From: Neptunitalea chrysea | GTDB lineage: Bacteria; Bacteroidota; Bacteroidia; Flavobacteriales; Flavobacteriaceae | DNA: 44,686 nt | Assembly (NCBI RefSeq): GCF_027924145.1 | Contig: NZ_BRVP01000025.1 | Span: 1 to 44,686 of the forward strand | Direction of reading: 5' to 3' | Shown: positions 1 to 8,029 of the stretch, piece after piece | Layout of the letters: each line of letters starts with the position of its first letter | How positions within the stretch are numbered: the first letter of the stretch is position 1 | The notes under the pieces: model-generated | What the model was told of the DNA's origin: nothing | The model's database searches: none | The model's input: the letters and a program-made list of their open reading frames with translations, nothing else | Position numbers and translations under genes: made by a program

Positions 1-99
1 ATACAACTCTTCAGAATTAAGCTATATACAACTAGGGATTATACCGGATTCTTCCTAAAGGTTCGGGACTATGCAACTATTTTAGTTAATCTGTATAAA

Positions 100-240
100 A
101 CTACGTGTTTGTAAAACCTGTAAAGGTGTTTGTGTTGCTATTTATAAAGCAATTTAAGATACAGCTATAGGTTAAGCGGATGCTATTAATTTAGCTAGAG
201 ATTGCAAGCTTTCTGTAGCTCTGGATATAATCAAAGAGTA
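100..240 (+). pseudogene. decayed reading frame, possibly a cysteine-rich four-helix protein
   Basis: One forward frame gives a protein-like string interrupted by two TAA stops: residues KTCKGVCVAIYKAI, stop, DTAIG, stop, then ADAINLARDC and VALDIIKE before a final stop at 240. The spaced cysteines followed by an LARDC-like segment recall four-helix bundle copper-binding proteins (DUF326). The match is by eye and weak, and no start codon is visible. It may be a gene relic or chance in AT-rich DNA. Confidence 0.2.
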
Positions 241-795
241 ATGTAAATAGCTCACGTTGGCTTATTATCCAGTCATTTGATGCTTTATAGAGTAGATACG
301 GATCACAAGCGTAAAAGTTGGGGGATTGATCCAAAATATAGGCTATGAGTAACTATTTATACTATGTATACTTTAAAACATAGGATTGGAGATTTTAACC
401 GTTAATGATTAATGCCTATAGGTTCTATCTGTTATTTAAAAAGACAGTAACGATGTTTTGACGTATCCCAATTATTTATGGATTTAATTTAATGGGTTTA
501 TTTAGTATTAGGCTATTATATTTTTGATAAAAGACTATTTAATATATCTATAACAGTCATTTTTATACATTATATGTGGTAGCGTATTTTATGGATTTAT
601 TCATCTTTTCTATATTTGAATATCATTATAACAGACTTCTGATTTTTATTTATTTATTGTTTTTATATAAATTTATTAAAACTGAGTAATAAAATAATAT
701 AAAACGTTTTAGTTGACGATGTGTTAAAGTATTAGTGTAAATTTTTAGCATATGGTATAAATAAAGCTTGTATATTAGTATTTATATAAAAGATA

Positions 796-825
796 TTGCT
801 ACTTTAAGCTAATTTACTATATTTA
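796..825 (+). promoter_or_regulatory. candidate promoter for the InsA-like gene
   Basis: TTG at 796-798, a 19-base spacer, then TATATTTA at 818-825, which matches the Bacteroidota -7 box TAnnTTTG at 7 of 8 positions. Transcription would begin near 831, giving a very short leader before the ATG at 842. Confidence 0.4.
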
Positions 826-841
826 TGCAAAAATATTATAT

Positions 842-1261
842 ATGAAGATTAATGCTTGTCCAAGTTGTGGCTCAAATCAGTTTGTTAAAGCCGGAATAGT
901 TAATGATAGACAACGATACAAATGTAAAAAATGTAGTTATTATTTTACGGTAAATAAGCTCGGAAAACAGATAGACGACTACTACGTAAATAAATCTTTA
1001 CAATTATATCTTGAAGGTTTAACCTATAGAGAGATAGAACGTATTCTTGGAATATCTCATGTAACAATAATGAATTGGGTTAAAAAGTATAATATTAAAA
1101 GGCCTTATAATTCTGATTATCACCCTACATATAAGATTATTAATGGTTCTGAGTTATCTAATTATTTTAAAGATCCCGCAGTTTTAAAAGGTGCTGGAGT
1201 TATTATTACAGAGCTAGGAGATAAGTTTATGCTTATTAAATGGGAGCGTTTTCGCGACTAG
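842..1261 (+). CDS. InsA/IS1-type zinc-ribbon plus HTH protein, probably a domesticated DNA-binding protein
   Basis: This 139-residue protein looks like the DNA-recognition half of an IS1-family transposase. Residues 6-31 form a four-cysteine zinc ribbon (C6, C9, C28, C31), and residues 55-83 form a helix-turn-helix (GLTYREIERILGISHVTIMN). The remaining 55 or so residues are a tail with no recognisable DDE catalytic domain. No InsB-like frame, terminal inverted repeat or target duplication is visible around it, so it does not look like a mobile element. It lies 114 bases ahead of the porin gene of the fatty-acid module and is the only recognisable DNA-binding protein near it. A regulatory role for the module is my inference; a solitary transposase remnant is the alternative. 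The frame is intact and starts at ATG. Confidence 0.7.
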   Translation: MKINACPSCGSNQFVKAGIVNDRQRYKCKKCSYYFTVNKLGKQIDDYYVNKSLQLYLEGLTYREIERILGISHVTIMNWVKKYNIKRPYNSDYHPTYKIINGSELSNYFKDPAVLKGAGVIITELGDKFMLIKWERFRD

Positions 1262-1327
1262 ATATAGTAAATAAACAAAAATATATAATAGTTTTTTATT
1301 AATCCAAAAATTATGTGAAGTTCGTAC

Positions 1328-1343
1328 TGCACACAAAATCAAT
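1328..1343. promoter_or_regulatory. 16-base motif shared with the acs-unit upstream region
   Basis: TGCACACAAAATCAAT sits 32 bases before the porin start codon. Its reverse complement, ATTGATTTTGTGTGCA, matches 7980-7995 (ATTGGTTTTGTGTGCA) at 15 of 16 positions. That second copy lies 34 bases before the transcription unit carrying the acyl-CoA synthetases. The sharing between two functionally linked units suggests an operator; the protein that binds it is unknown. Confidence 0.4.
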
Positions 1344-1375
1344 TTTAATAGTAGTACAATTTAAAACTTTACACA

Positions 1376-2590
1376 ATGAGGAAACTTTTTCTTCTTATGG
1401 GTGTACTTGCGCTGTATTCAACGCAATTATTCTCACAAGCATCACCGCATTACAAAGGCGGTTTGAAGGTCAACTTTGGAGATGATGGTAAAAAATATCT
1501 TCGAATTATTTCTTGGGCACAGTTTCAGGGAGTATATTCAGATGACGTTGCAGAAGACCAGAGCAACACTAATTTTATGGTAAGACGGGCAAGGGTTTTG
1601 ATGTTTGCCCAAATTAATGAGAAGTTTTTAATACTTACTCATTTTGGTTTAAACTCTTTAAATAGCTCTACAATGAGTCCAACAGGTAAATCTGAAGGAT
1701 CGCAGTTATTTTTTCACGATGTATGGGCACAATATACTATTGCTACTGACCATGTAGTAGGTGGAGGATTGCATTATTTTAATGGTATTTCAAGATTAAA
1801 CAATCAGAGTACCTTAAATATGATGAGTCTTGATAATAACCGTCAATCTTGGTCTACTCTAGGATTGTCTGATCAGTTTGCTAGGCACATAGGTGTTTTT
1901 GCCAAAGGTAAATTTGATCGTTTACAGTACCGTGTATCTATTAATGATGCTATTACCACAGGTTTAGATACTCGCGATGCGATGGCAGACGTTGCAGTAT
2001 ATGGTGGTAATAGATTATTAGGGTCTAAGGATGCCGGTAAAACGTATTCTGGATATTTTGATTTTCAATTTTTAGATCAGGAATCTAACTTCTTACCATT
2101 TAAGGTAGGAACCTATCTTGGGAGTAAAAAAGTTTTCAATGTAGGAGCTGGTTTCTTTTTACATCCAAAGGGTTCTGTAATTTTAGACGGTACAGAATTG
2201 AAAGGAGAAGATGTTCAAATTTTTGCAGTTGATGCATTCTATGATACTCCAATAGGAGAAAAAGGAAGTGCCTTAACAGCTTATGCAACATATCAGACTA
2301 ACGATTATGGTGCTAACTACTTGTATAGTGCTTATGGTACAGGTAGTATGCTTTACGGGCATCTTGGGTATGTGATTCCTGGTGATGTTGAGAAAACACG
2401 TTTTCAACCTTATTTTACGTATGCTTCAAATAGTTATGATGCAGTTGATGATAACAGAAATGTTTTCGGAATTGGCGCTAATGCCTATTTAAGCGGAAAT
2501 AACTCTAAACTTACTTTAGAATACCAAAACCAAAAGTTTGGAGAAACTACAAGAGGTACGCTTACCTTACAAGCAATGATTTACTTATAA
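1376..2590 (+). CDS. OprO/OprP-type outer-membrane porin
   Basis: A 404-residue outer-membrane beta-barrel of the phosphate-selective porin O/P type. It has a signal peptide (MRKLFLLMGVLALYSTQLFS, probable cleavage before Q21), then alternating short strands and turns to the C-terminal LTLQAMIYL. The N-terminal part, with VRRARVLMFAQINEKF near residues 69-84, is typical of this porin family in Bacteroidota. It is followed 16 bases later by the symporter genes, so the likely job is to let short-chain organic anions cross the outer membrane for the acetate-type symporter. The substrate is inferred from neighbours only; the family name does not fix it as phosphate. It begins 32 bases after the shared motif. 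Confidence 0.8.
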   Translation: MRKLFLLMGVLALYSTQLFSQASPHYKGGLKVNFGDDGKKYLRIISWAQFQGVYSDDVAEDQSNTNFMVRRARVLMFAQINEKFLILTHFGLNSLNSSTMSPTGKSEGSQLFFHDVWAQYTIATDHVVGGGLHYFNGISRLNNQSTLNMMSLDNNRQSWSTLGLSDQFARHIGVFAKGKFDRLQYRVSINDAITTGLDTRDAMADVAVYGGNRLLGSKDAGKTYSGYFDFQFLDQESNFLPFKVGTYLGSKKVFNVGAGFFLHPKGSVILDGTELKGEDVQIFAVDAFYDTPIGEKGSALTAYATYQTNDYGANYLYSAYGTGSMLYGHLGYVIPGDVEKTRFQPYFTYASNSYDAVDDNRNVFGIGANAYLSGNNSKLTLEYQNQKFGETTRGTLTLQAMIYL

Positions 2591-2606
2591 ACTTTAAACT
2601 AACATT

Positions 2607-2864
2607 ATGACTGACAAGCAAAAAGCTATGGCATACTGGAAGGAAAACCTAAAGTATCTAACAATTTTATTAGTTATTTGGTTTTTATCTTCCTATGGAG
2701 CAGGTATTTTATTTAAAGATGCTCTAAACAAAATTCAATTTGGAGGGTTTAAATTAGGTTTCTGGTTTGCCCAGCAAGGATCTATTTACGTATTCGTAAT
2801 CTTAATTTTTGTATACGTACGTTTAATGAATAAACTTGATGAAAAATATGGGTTTGACGAATAA
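2607..2864 (+). CDS. DUF4212 small subunit of a sodium:solute symporter
   Basis: An 85-residue membrane protein with two hydrophobic helices (about residues 18-36 and 56-72) and a conserved WFAQQGSIYVFVILIF stretch, characteristic of DUF4212 proteins encoded immediately before a sodium:solute symporter. It probably assists assembly or activity of the symporter starting 30 bases downstream; its exact role is not established. It sits in a tight run of same-strand genes between the porin and the symporter and is full length for the family. Confidence 0.85.
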   Translation: MTDKQKAMAYWKENLKYLTILLVIWFLSSYGAGILFKDALNKIQFGGFKLGFWFAQQGSIYVFVILIFVYVRLMNKLDEKYGFDE

Positions 2865-2894
2865 CCCTTACTTAAAACCTAAAAAAATATTATT

Positions 2895-4670
2895 ATGAGT
2901 GTACAATTTTGGACATGGTTGTTAGTAGGGATTACTTTTACCCTATATTTTGGAATTGCTATTTGGGCTCGTGCGGGTTCAACAAAAGATTTTTATGTAG
3001 CAGGAGGAGGAGTTTCTCCATTGGCCAATGGTATGGCTACTGCTGCAGACTGGATGAGTGCTGCGTCATTTATCTCAATGGCCGGATTAATCTCTTTTAT
3101 GGGGTATGATGGTTCGGTATTTTTAATGGGATGGACCGGAGGTTATGTACTCTTGGCGTTACTTTTAGCACCTTATTTAAGAAAATTCGGGAAATTTACA
3201 GTGCCAGCCTTTATTGGAGATCGTTATTATTCTAATACTGCACGTACAGTGGCTGTTATTTGTGCGTTATTAGTTTCGTTTACTTATGTGGCTGGTCAGA
3301 TGAGAGGAGTTGGAATAGTATTTTCTCAATTTTTACAAGTGGATATTAACCTAGGTGTTATTATTGGTATGGCTGTAGTACTTGTATTTAGCCTTTTGGG
3401 AGGAATGAAAGGAATTACATATACTCAGGTAGCTCAATATTGTGTATTAATGTTTGCTTTCCTTGTGCCTGCAATATTTATTTCATTACAAATGACAGGT
3501 AACCCTATTCCGCAAATTGGAATGGGAGGAAAAGTACAAGACGGTACCTATCTGTTGGAAAAATTAGATAATTTACACACACAATTAGGATTTAAAGAAT
3601 ATACAGACGGGTCTAAATCTACTTGGGATGTTTTTGCCATTACACTTGCGTTAATGACTGGTACCGCTGGATTGCCACACGTAATTGTTCGTTTCTTTAC
3701 CGTTCCTAAGGTTAAGGATGCAAGAAAATCGGCTGGTTTAGCTCTTTTATTTATCGCCTTTTTATATACAACAGCTCCGGCAGTATCGGTTTTTGCAAGA
3801 ACCAATTTAATTGAAACTGTTAGAGATAAAGAATACACATCTATGCCTGTTTGGTTTAAAAACTGGGAAAATACAGGATTGATAGGTTGGAAAGATAAGA
3901 ATAACGACGGTAAAATACAGTATGTGGCAGGTTCAGCTTTAGATGGAAAGACACCTGTATTTACTAAAGAAAGAGGAAAGTACGGTGAGCGTGTACTAGC
4001 CAATGCGAGTACGGCAGAGAATGAGTTATATGTAGATAGAGATATTATGGTGTTAGCAAATCCCGAAATTGCAAATTTACCAAACTGGGTTATTGGCTTG
4101 GTAGCAGCCGGGGGATTAGCAGCAGCTTTATCTACTGCCGCAGGATTACTATTAGTAATCTCTACTTCGGTTTCACATGATCTTATCAAAAAACAACTGA
4201 AACCAAATATTTCTGAAAAAGGAGAGTTATTAGCTGCAAGAATTTCAATTTTTATAGCTATTATAGTTGCTGGTTTATTTGGAATTTATCCTCCAGGCTT
4301 TGTTGCCGCTGTGGTAGCATTGGCCTTTGGTTTAGGGGCGGCATCATTCTTTCCAGCCATTGTTTTAGGAGTTTTTGATAAACGAATGAATAAGGAAGGA
4401 GCCATTTCAGGAATGGTTATTGGTATTGGGTTAATGTTGTTTTATATGATACGTTTCAAAACAGGGTTAATCGGTGTTATGGAGCCTAGACCTGCCAGTG
4501 AATGGTGGTTTGGAACGTCTCCAGAAGGTTTTGGAACCATTGCAATGTGCGTAAACGTTGTAGTTTCTTTAGTGGTTTCAAGATTAACTAAACCAACACC
4601 TCAACATGTTCAAGATATAGTAGAAAATATTAGAATCCCTAGTGGAGCAGGTGAGGCACATTCTCACTAG
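2895..4670 (+). CDS. sodium:solute symporter, acetate permease (ActP/VC_2705) type
   Basis: A 591-residue inner-membrane carrier of the solute:sodium symporter (SSS) family, in the subfamily that pairs with DUF4212 and resembles the cation/acetate symporter ActP. Visible signatures are FYVAGGGVSPLANGMATAADWMSAASFI near residues 33-60, GTAGLPHVIVRFFTVP in the middle, and LAAALSTAAGLLLVISTSVSHD in the C-terminal half, followed by four or five more membrane helices. A hydrophilic insert near residues 310-385 (KDKNNDGKIQY) lies between membrane helices, as in this subfamily. Acetate or another short carboxylate is the likely substrate, because two acyl-CoA synthetase genes follow downstream. A strong terminator follows the stop codon. 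Confidence 0.88.
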   Translation: MSVQFWTWLLVGITFTLYFGIAIWARAGSTKDFYVAGGGVSPLANGMATAADWMSAASFISMAGLISFMGYDGSVFLMGWTGGYVLLALLLAPYLRKFGKFTVPAFIGDRYYSNTARTVAVICALLVSFTYVAGQMRGVGIVFSQFLQVDINLGVIIGMAVVLVFSLLGGMKGITYTQVAQYCVLMFAFLVPAIFISLQMTGNPIPQIGMGGKVQDGTYLLEKLDNLHTQLGFKEYTDGSKSTWDVFAITLALMTGTAGLPHVIVRFFTVPKVKDARKSAGLALLFIAFLYTTAPAVSVFARTNLIETVRDKEYTSMPVWFKNWENTGLIGWKDKNNDGKIQYVAGSALDGKTPVFTKERGKYGERVLANASTAENELYVDRDIMVLANPEIANLPNWVIGLVAAGGLAAALSTAAGLLLVISTSVSHDLIKKQLKPNISEKGELLAARISIFIAIIVAGLFGIYPPGFVAAVVALAFGLGAASFFPAIVLGVFDKRMNKEGAISGMVIGIGLMLFYMIRFKTGLIGVMEPRPASEWWFGTSPEGFGTIAMCVNVVVSLVVSRLTKPTPQHVQDIVENIRIPSGAGEAHSH

Positions 4671-4690
4671 CATTTGTATTTGTTGGTCTG

Positions 4691-4721
4691 AAACAGTGTT
4701 GCGAAAGCAACACTGTTTTTT
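4691..4721 (+). terminator. intrinsic terminator after the symporter gene
   Basis: A perfect 12-bp stem (AAACAGTGTTGC / GCAACACTGTTT) with a GAAA loop, followed by a run of T. It lies 20 bases past the symporter stop and only 15 bases ahead of the next start codon, so the following gene needs read-through or a promoter overlapping the hairpin. Confidence 0.85.
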
Positions 4722-4735
4722 CATATCTTTATCTT

Positions 4736-4930
4736 ATGAAAAAGCGCCATGCACAGAAATTAGTAGTACTTGCATTAATAATTGCACTTTTGTTAAACGT
4801 ACCTCTTATATTGATTTACAATAAAGAAGGTGCAGTTTTTGGGATACCTTATTTATTTATAGGTATATTTTCGCTTTGGATTGTATCAATAGTTGTTTCG
4901 TTTGTAATAATTAAAAGGCATTATGAATAA
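4736..4930 (+). CDS. small two-helix membrane protein between symporter and sensor kinase
   Basis: A 64-residue protein with a basic N-terminus (MKKRHAQK) and two hydrophobic helices, about residues 9-27 and 34-57. The segment PLILIYNKEGAVFGIPYLF recalls the P..YN....FG.P pattern of DUF3311, a short protein often found with SSS transporters, but this is a recollection rather than a search. Its 3' end overlaps the start of the sensor kinase gene by 8 bases (4923-4930), so the two are very likely translationally coupled. It may be an accessory subunit of the kinase's transporter domain. The leader is unusually short because the terminator ends just before it. Confidence 0.65.
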   Translation: MKKRHAQKLVVLALIIALLLNVPLILIYNKEGAVFGIPYLFIGIFSLWIVSIVVSFVIIKRHYE

Positions 4931-7619
4931 TTATGTTTTAATAACCATTATTATTTTTTACTTAGTAATGCTTTTTTTTATTGCTTTTTGGGCAGAAAAA
5001 AACTCAAAAAGTAAATGGATTAATAACCCAATTGTTTATACGCTTTCTTTAGGTGTTTTTTGTTCTGCATGGACGTATTATGGTAGTGTAGGAGTTGCTT
5101 CTACATCGGGTGCAGAGTTTTTACCCACCTATTTAGGACCAGTTATTGCTTCACCAATATTTATTGTGTTACTCAGAAAAATTATGCGTATATCAAAGCA
5201 TCAAAGAGTAGCCTCAATAGCAGATTTTATTTCATTAAGGTATGGTAATAACAGATTTATTGGTGCACTTGTTACTATTACCTGTCTTATAGCAATACTG
5301 CCTTATATTTCTTTGCAGTTAAAAGCAATATCTGAAACCTATGAAATTATAACCCTAGATAGTTCTTCTGGTAAAATTTTAACGGGATCAGAAAGTATTT
5401 TTACTGATTCTACTTTTTATATAGCTGTTTTGCTAGCTATTTTTGCTTCATTTTTTGGAACTCAAACTGCTGATACAACTGATAAACATATTGGTATTGT
5501 TACTACCGTAGCATTTGAGTCTATTATTAAGTTGTTATTTTTCTTAATTATCGGAGTATATGTTACGTTTTTTATTTTTGATGGCACTGAAGATATTTAT
5601 AATCAGATATCACAATTTAAAGATGTAGATACACTAACTACATTCCCCGATGTTTATGGTGGCTTTAATTGGTTTTACATGACGGTCATTTCGTTTGTGG
5701 CAGTTTTTTTATTACCAAGGCAGTTTCAGATGATGGTAGTAGAAAATGATAGAGAACGTTATTTGAAATACGTTATATGGCTTTTTCCTTTATACCTTTT
5801 GTTATTTAACTTGTTTGTTATTTTTATTGCCTGGGGCGGAAATTTATCTATCGGAGATACTGCAAATCCTGATTATTACACCATATTATTACCCTTAAAA
5901 AATGGAAATATAGTACTTTCTCTATTGGTTTTTTTAGGTGGTTTTTCAGCAGTAATATCTATGGTAGTGGTTTCTACAATAGCACTTTCTACAATGCTTA
6001 GTAACAATGTTATTATACCTTATGGGTATTTAGAAGTGTTTAGAAATACTGAAACCGAAAGAAATAATAAATACATAAAAAATATAAGAAGGTTTTCTGT
6101 TTTTTCTTTGATTATAGCAGCCTATTTATTTTATGTGAATTTTTCTAGAGAGTTATCTTTATTTTCTATTGGGTATATTTCGTTCGTAATTATTGCGCAG
6201 CTAGCACCATCATTCTTTATTGGTTTATATTGGAACAGAGGAGCGGCAAGAGGAGCAAAGGCAGGAATTATTATAGGTTTAGTAGTGACTTTTTACTCAT
6301 TGATTCTTCCTCTTATTTTAAATGGTTTTTTCAATACCAATAGTTTTGTAGAAGAAGGTCCGTTTGGGATTGGTTTGTTAAGACCTTATCAGCTTTTTGG
6401 AATTGACTTTTTAAATCCAATAGCACACGCTTTTTTTTGGAGCATGTTTTTTAATGTAGCAGCCTATTTGTCTTTTTCTTTAATGGGGAGTGGTAATTAT
6501 CGTGAGCGTAATTATGCTGAAATGTTTGTAAGAAGTAGTAACTATAGTGATTTACAAGAGGGAGCTTATGTTTGGAAGGGAGAAGCCTATGTATCGGATT
6601 TAAGAAGAATTTTGGAACGATTTTTGGGGGTAAGTAAAACTGAAAGAGCTTTAGAGCTTTTTTACAAAAAATATGATTTACCAAAGGATACTGTGATGGC
6701 TGATGCAAAACTGGTAAACTTTTCTGAAAAATTATTAATTGGTAGTATTGGTAGTTCTTCAGCGAGGATTATCATTAGTAACGTTGTGAAAGAAGAACCT
6801 GTTAGTTTACCTGAAGTATTACAAATTTTAGAAGAAAGCAAAGAGACTATTATAACGAATCAGTTTTTAAAAGATAAATCGGAACAATTAACACGATTAA
6901 CAGCTGATTTAAAGCGGGCTAATGAAGAGTTGATATTTCAGGATAAGCAGAAAGATGAGTTTTTAGATACGGTGTCACATGAGTTAAAAACACCTATAAC
7001 TGCTATAAAAGCATCTGCTGAGATATTAATTGATGATGATGAAATGTCATTAGAGATGCGAGAAAGGTTTCTTAATAACATAGTAGAAGATACCGAACGA
7101 CTGTCTAAATTAATACATAATATATTAGATGTAGAAAAGTTATCATCGGGAAGAGAACAGTTAGTTATAAAGGAATATGATATATTAAAAACGATAGAAG
7201 AAGCAATTCATTTTGTAACAGCCGAGGTAAATTGTAAAAAAGTTACTATTTTTAATGTTGTTCCTCCTATGAGTTTAAAATATGATGAAGACCGAATAAT
7301 TCAGGTTTTCATTAACTTACTTTCAAATGCAATTAAATTTGTAGATGAAAGTACAGGAGAAATAAAAATCTATTTAGAAAATTTTCCAGAGTATGTGTTA
7401 ATTTATGTAGAAGATAATGGAAAAGGTATTCCTAAAGAAGATTTTAATTATATATTTGATAAGTTTTATCAATCGAAAAATCAAAATACAAAGAAGCCGC
7501 TGGGTAGTGGTTTTGGTTTAGCTATCTGTAAACATATTGTAGAAAGTCACGGTGGATCTATTTGGGCTTATGAATTTGTTGAAAAAGGTGCTAATTTTGT
7601 AGTTAAACTTCCAAGATGA
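4923..7619 (+). CDS. CbrA-like histidine kinase with an N-terminal SSS transporter domain
   Basis: An 898-residue membrane sensor. Residues 1 to about 530 are a sodium:solute symporter domain with about 13 helices (SLGVFCSAWTYYGSVGVAS near 40-58). Residues about 540-640 resemble the STAC linker found between such transporters and kinases. A coiled stretch leads into HisKA with H686 in FLDTVSHELKTPITAI, and the HATPase carries N-box NLLSNAIKF, G1 DNGKGIP and G2 GSGFGLAI. It therefore carries all the motifs of an active kinase and presumably couples substrate sensing or transport to phosphorylation of the response regulator, whose start overlaps its stop by 4 bases. CbrA and related kinases control carbon-source use elsewhere; acetate or propionate sensing here is inferred from the neighbours. 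Confidence 0.9.
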   Translation: MNNYVLITIIIFYLVMLFFIAFWAEKNSKSKWINNPIVYTLSLGVFCSAWTYYGSVGVASTSGAEFLPTYLGPVIASPIFIVLLRKIMRISKHQRVASIADFISLRYGNNRFIGALVTITCLIAILPYISLQLKAISETYEIITLDSSSGKILTGSESIFTDSTFYIAVLLAIFASFFGTQTADTTDKHIGIVTTVAFESIIKLLFFLIIGVYVTFFIFDGTEDIYNQISQFKDVDTLTTFPDVYGGFNWFYMTVISFVAVFLLPRQFQMMVVENDRERYLKYVIWLFPLYLLLFNLFVIFIAWGGNLSIGDTANPDYYTILLPLKNGNIVLSLLVFLGGFSAVISMVVVSTIALSTMLSNNVIIPYGYLEVFRNTETERNNKYIKNIRRFSVFSLIIAAYLFYVNFSRELSLFSIGYISFVIIAQLAPSFFIGLYWNRGAARGAKAGIIIGLVVTFYSLILPLILNGFFNTNSFVEEGPFGIGLLRPYQLFGIDFLNPIAHAFFWSMFFNVAAYLSFSLMGSGNYRERNYAEMFVRSSNYSDLQEGAYVWKGEAYVSDLRRILERFLGVSKTERALELFYKKYDLPKDTVMADAKLVNFSEKLLIGSIGSSSARIIISNVVKEEPVSLPEVLQILEESKETIITNQFLKDKSEQLTRLTADLKRANEELIFQDKQKDEFLDTVSHELKTPITAIKASAEILIDDDEMSLEMRERFLNNIVEDTERLSKLIHNILDVEKLSSGREQLVIKEYDILKTIEEAIHFVTAEVNCKKVTIFNVVPPMSLKYDEDRIIQVFINLLSNAIKFVDESTGEIKIYLENFPEYVLIYVEDNGKGIPKEDFNYIFDKFYQSKNQNTKKPLGSGFGLAICKHIVESHGGSIWAYEFVEKGANFVVKLPR

Positions 7620-7978
7620 AGAAAATATTAATAGTAGACGACGAGCCAAATATTGTGATGTCTTTGGAATATACACTAAAAAGGAATAACTTTGAGGTGT
7701 TTATTGCCAGAGATGGTAGTGAGGCTCTTGAAATACTTAAAACCAATATTCCTGATTTGGTATTGTTAGATATAATGATGCCCGAGGTTGATGGTTATGA
7801 AACATTAAAGAGAATTCGTTTGGAAGAAAAGCTTAATGATACAAAAGTAGTTTTTCTTTCAGCTAAAAATAAAGCATCTGACATAGAGAAAGGTTTAACG
7901 CTGGGTGCCGTTAAATATATTACCAAACCTTTTTCAATAAAGAAAATTGTTTCTGATATAAATGAACTACTAAATTAA
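7616..7978 (+). CDS. single-domain response regulator (receiver only)
   Basis: A 120-residue CheY-like receiver with the acidic pair D8/D9, phospho-acceptor D52 in LLDIMMPEVDG, a conserved S in VFLSAK and K in YITKPF. There is no DNA-binding or enzymatic output domain, and the frame ends naturally after the last receiver helix. ATGA overlap with the kinase gene makes it the cognate partner. Its output must be a protein interaction, a phosphorelay, or an effector encoded elsewhere. How it would control the fatty-acid genes is therefore open; the InsA-like protein at 842 is the only nearby DNA-binding candidate. Confidence 0.92.
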   Translation: MKKILIVDDEPNIVMSLEYTLKRNNFEVFIARDGSEALEILKTNIPDLVLLDIMMPEVDGYETLKRIRLEEKLNDTKVVFLSAKNKASDIEKGLTLGAVKYITKPFSIKKIVSDINELLN

Positions 7979-7979
7979 G

Positions 7980-7995
7980 ATTGGTTTTGTGTGCA
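7980..7995. promoter_or_regulatory. second copy of the shared 16-base motif
   Basis: ATTGGTTTTGTGTGCA begins 2 bases after the response regulator stop and ends 34 bases before the next start codon. It is the inverted-orientation partner of 1328-1343, with one mismatch. I noticed no other full copy by eye. Confidence 0.4.
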
Positions 7996-8029
7996 AAATA
8001 AACCAGTGTTTAATTTAAGTTAGTTTAAT

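Larger units (their letters stand above)
1..841. other. AT-rich non-coding stretch, possibly decayed DNA
   Basis: No intact gene is visible. The last 350 bases are extremely AT-rich and carry stops in all frames. The first 240 bases hold a broken reading frame, listed separately. Nothing here looks like transposon ends, a tRNA or an attachment site. The left end of the window cuts the region, so what lies beyond is unknown. The only supported functional element is a candidate promoter just ahead of the gene at 842. Confidence 0.5.

Noticed and set aside
842-1261. Calling the InsA-like gene an insertion sequence.
   Set aside because: No inverted repeats, no second transposase frame, no catalytic domain and no target duplication are visible.
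3548-4189. A 213-codon open frame on the minus strand inside the symporter gene.
   Set aside because: It lies wholly antisense to a gene with clear family motifs, has biased low-complexity composition and no start signal.
4642-4824. A 60-codon plus-strand frame across the symporter end and terminator.
   Set aside because: It crosses the terminator hairpin, and the other frame at 4736-4930 encodes a convincing membrane protein coupled to the kinase gene.
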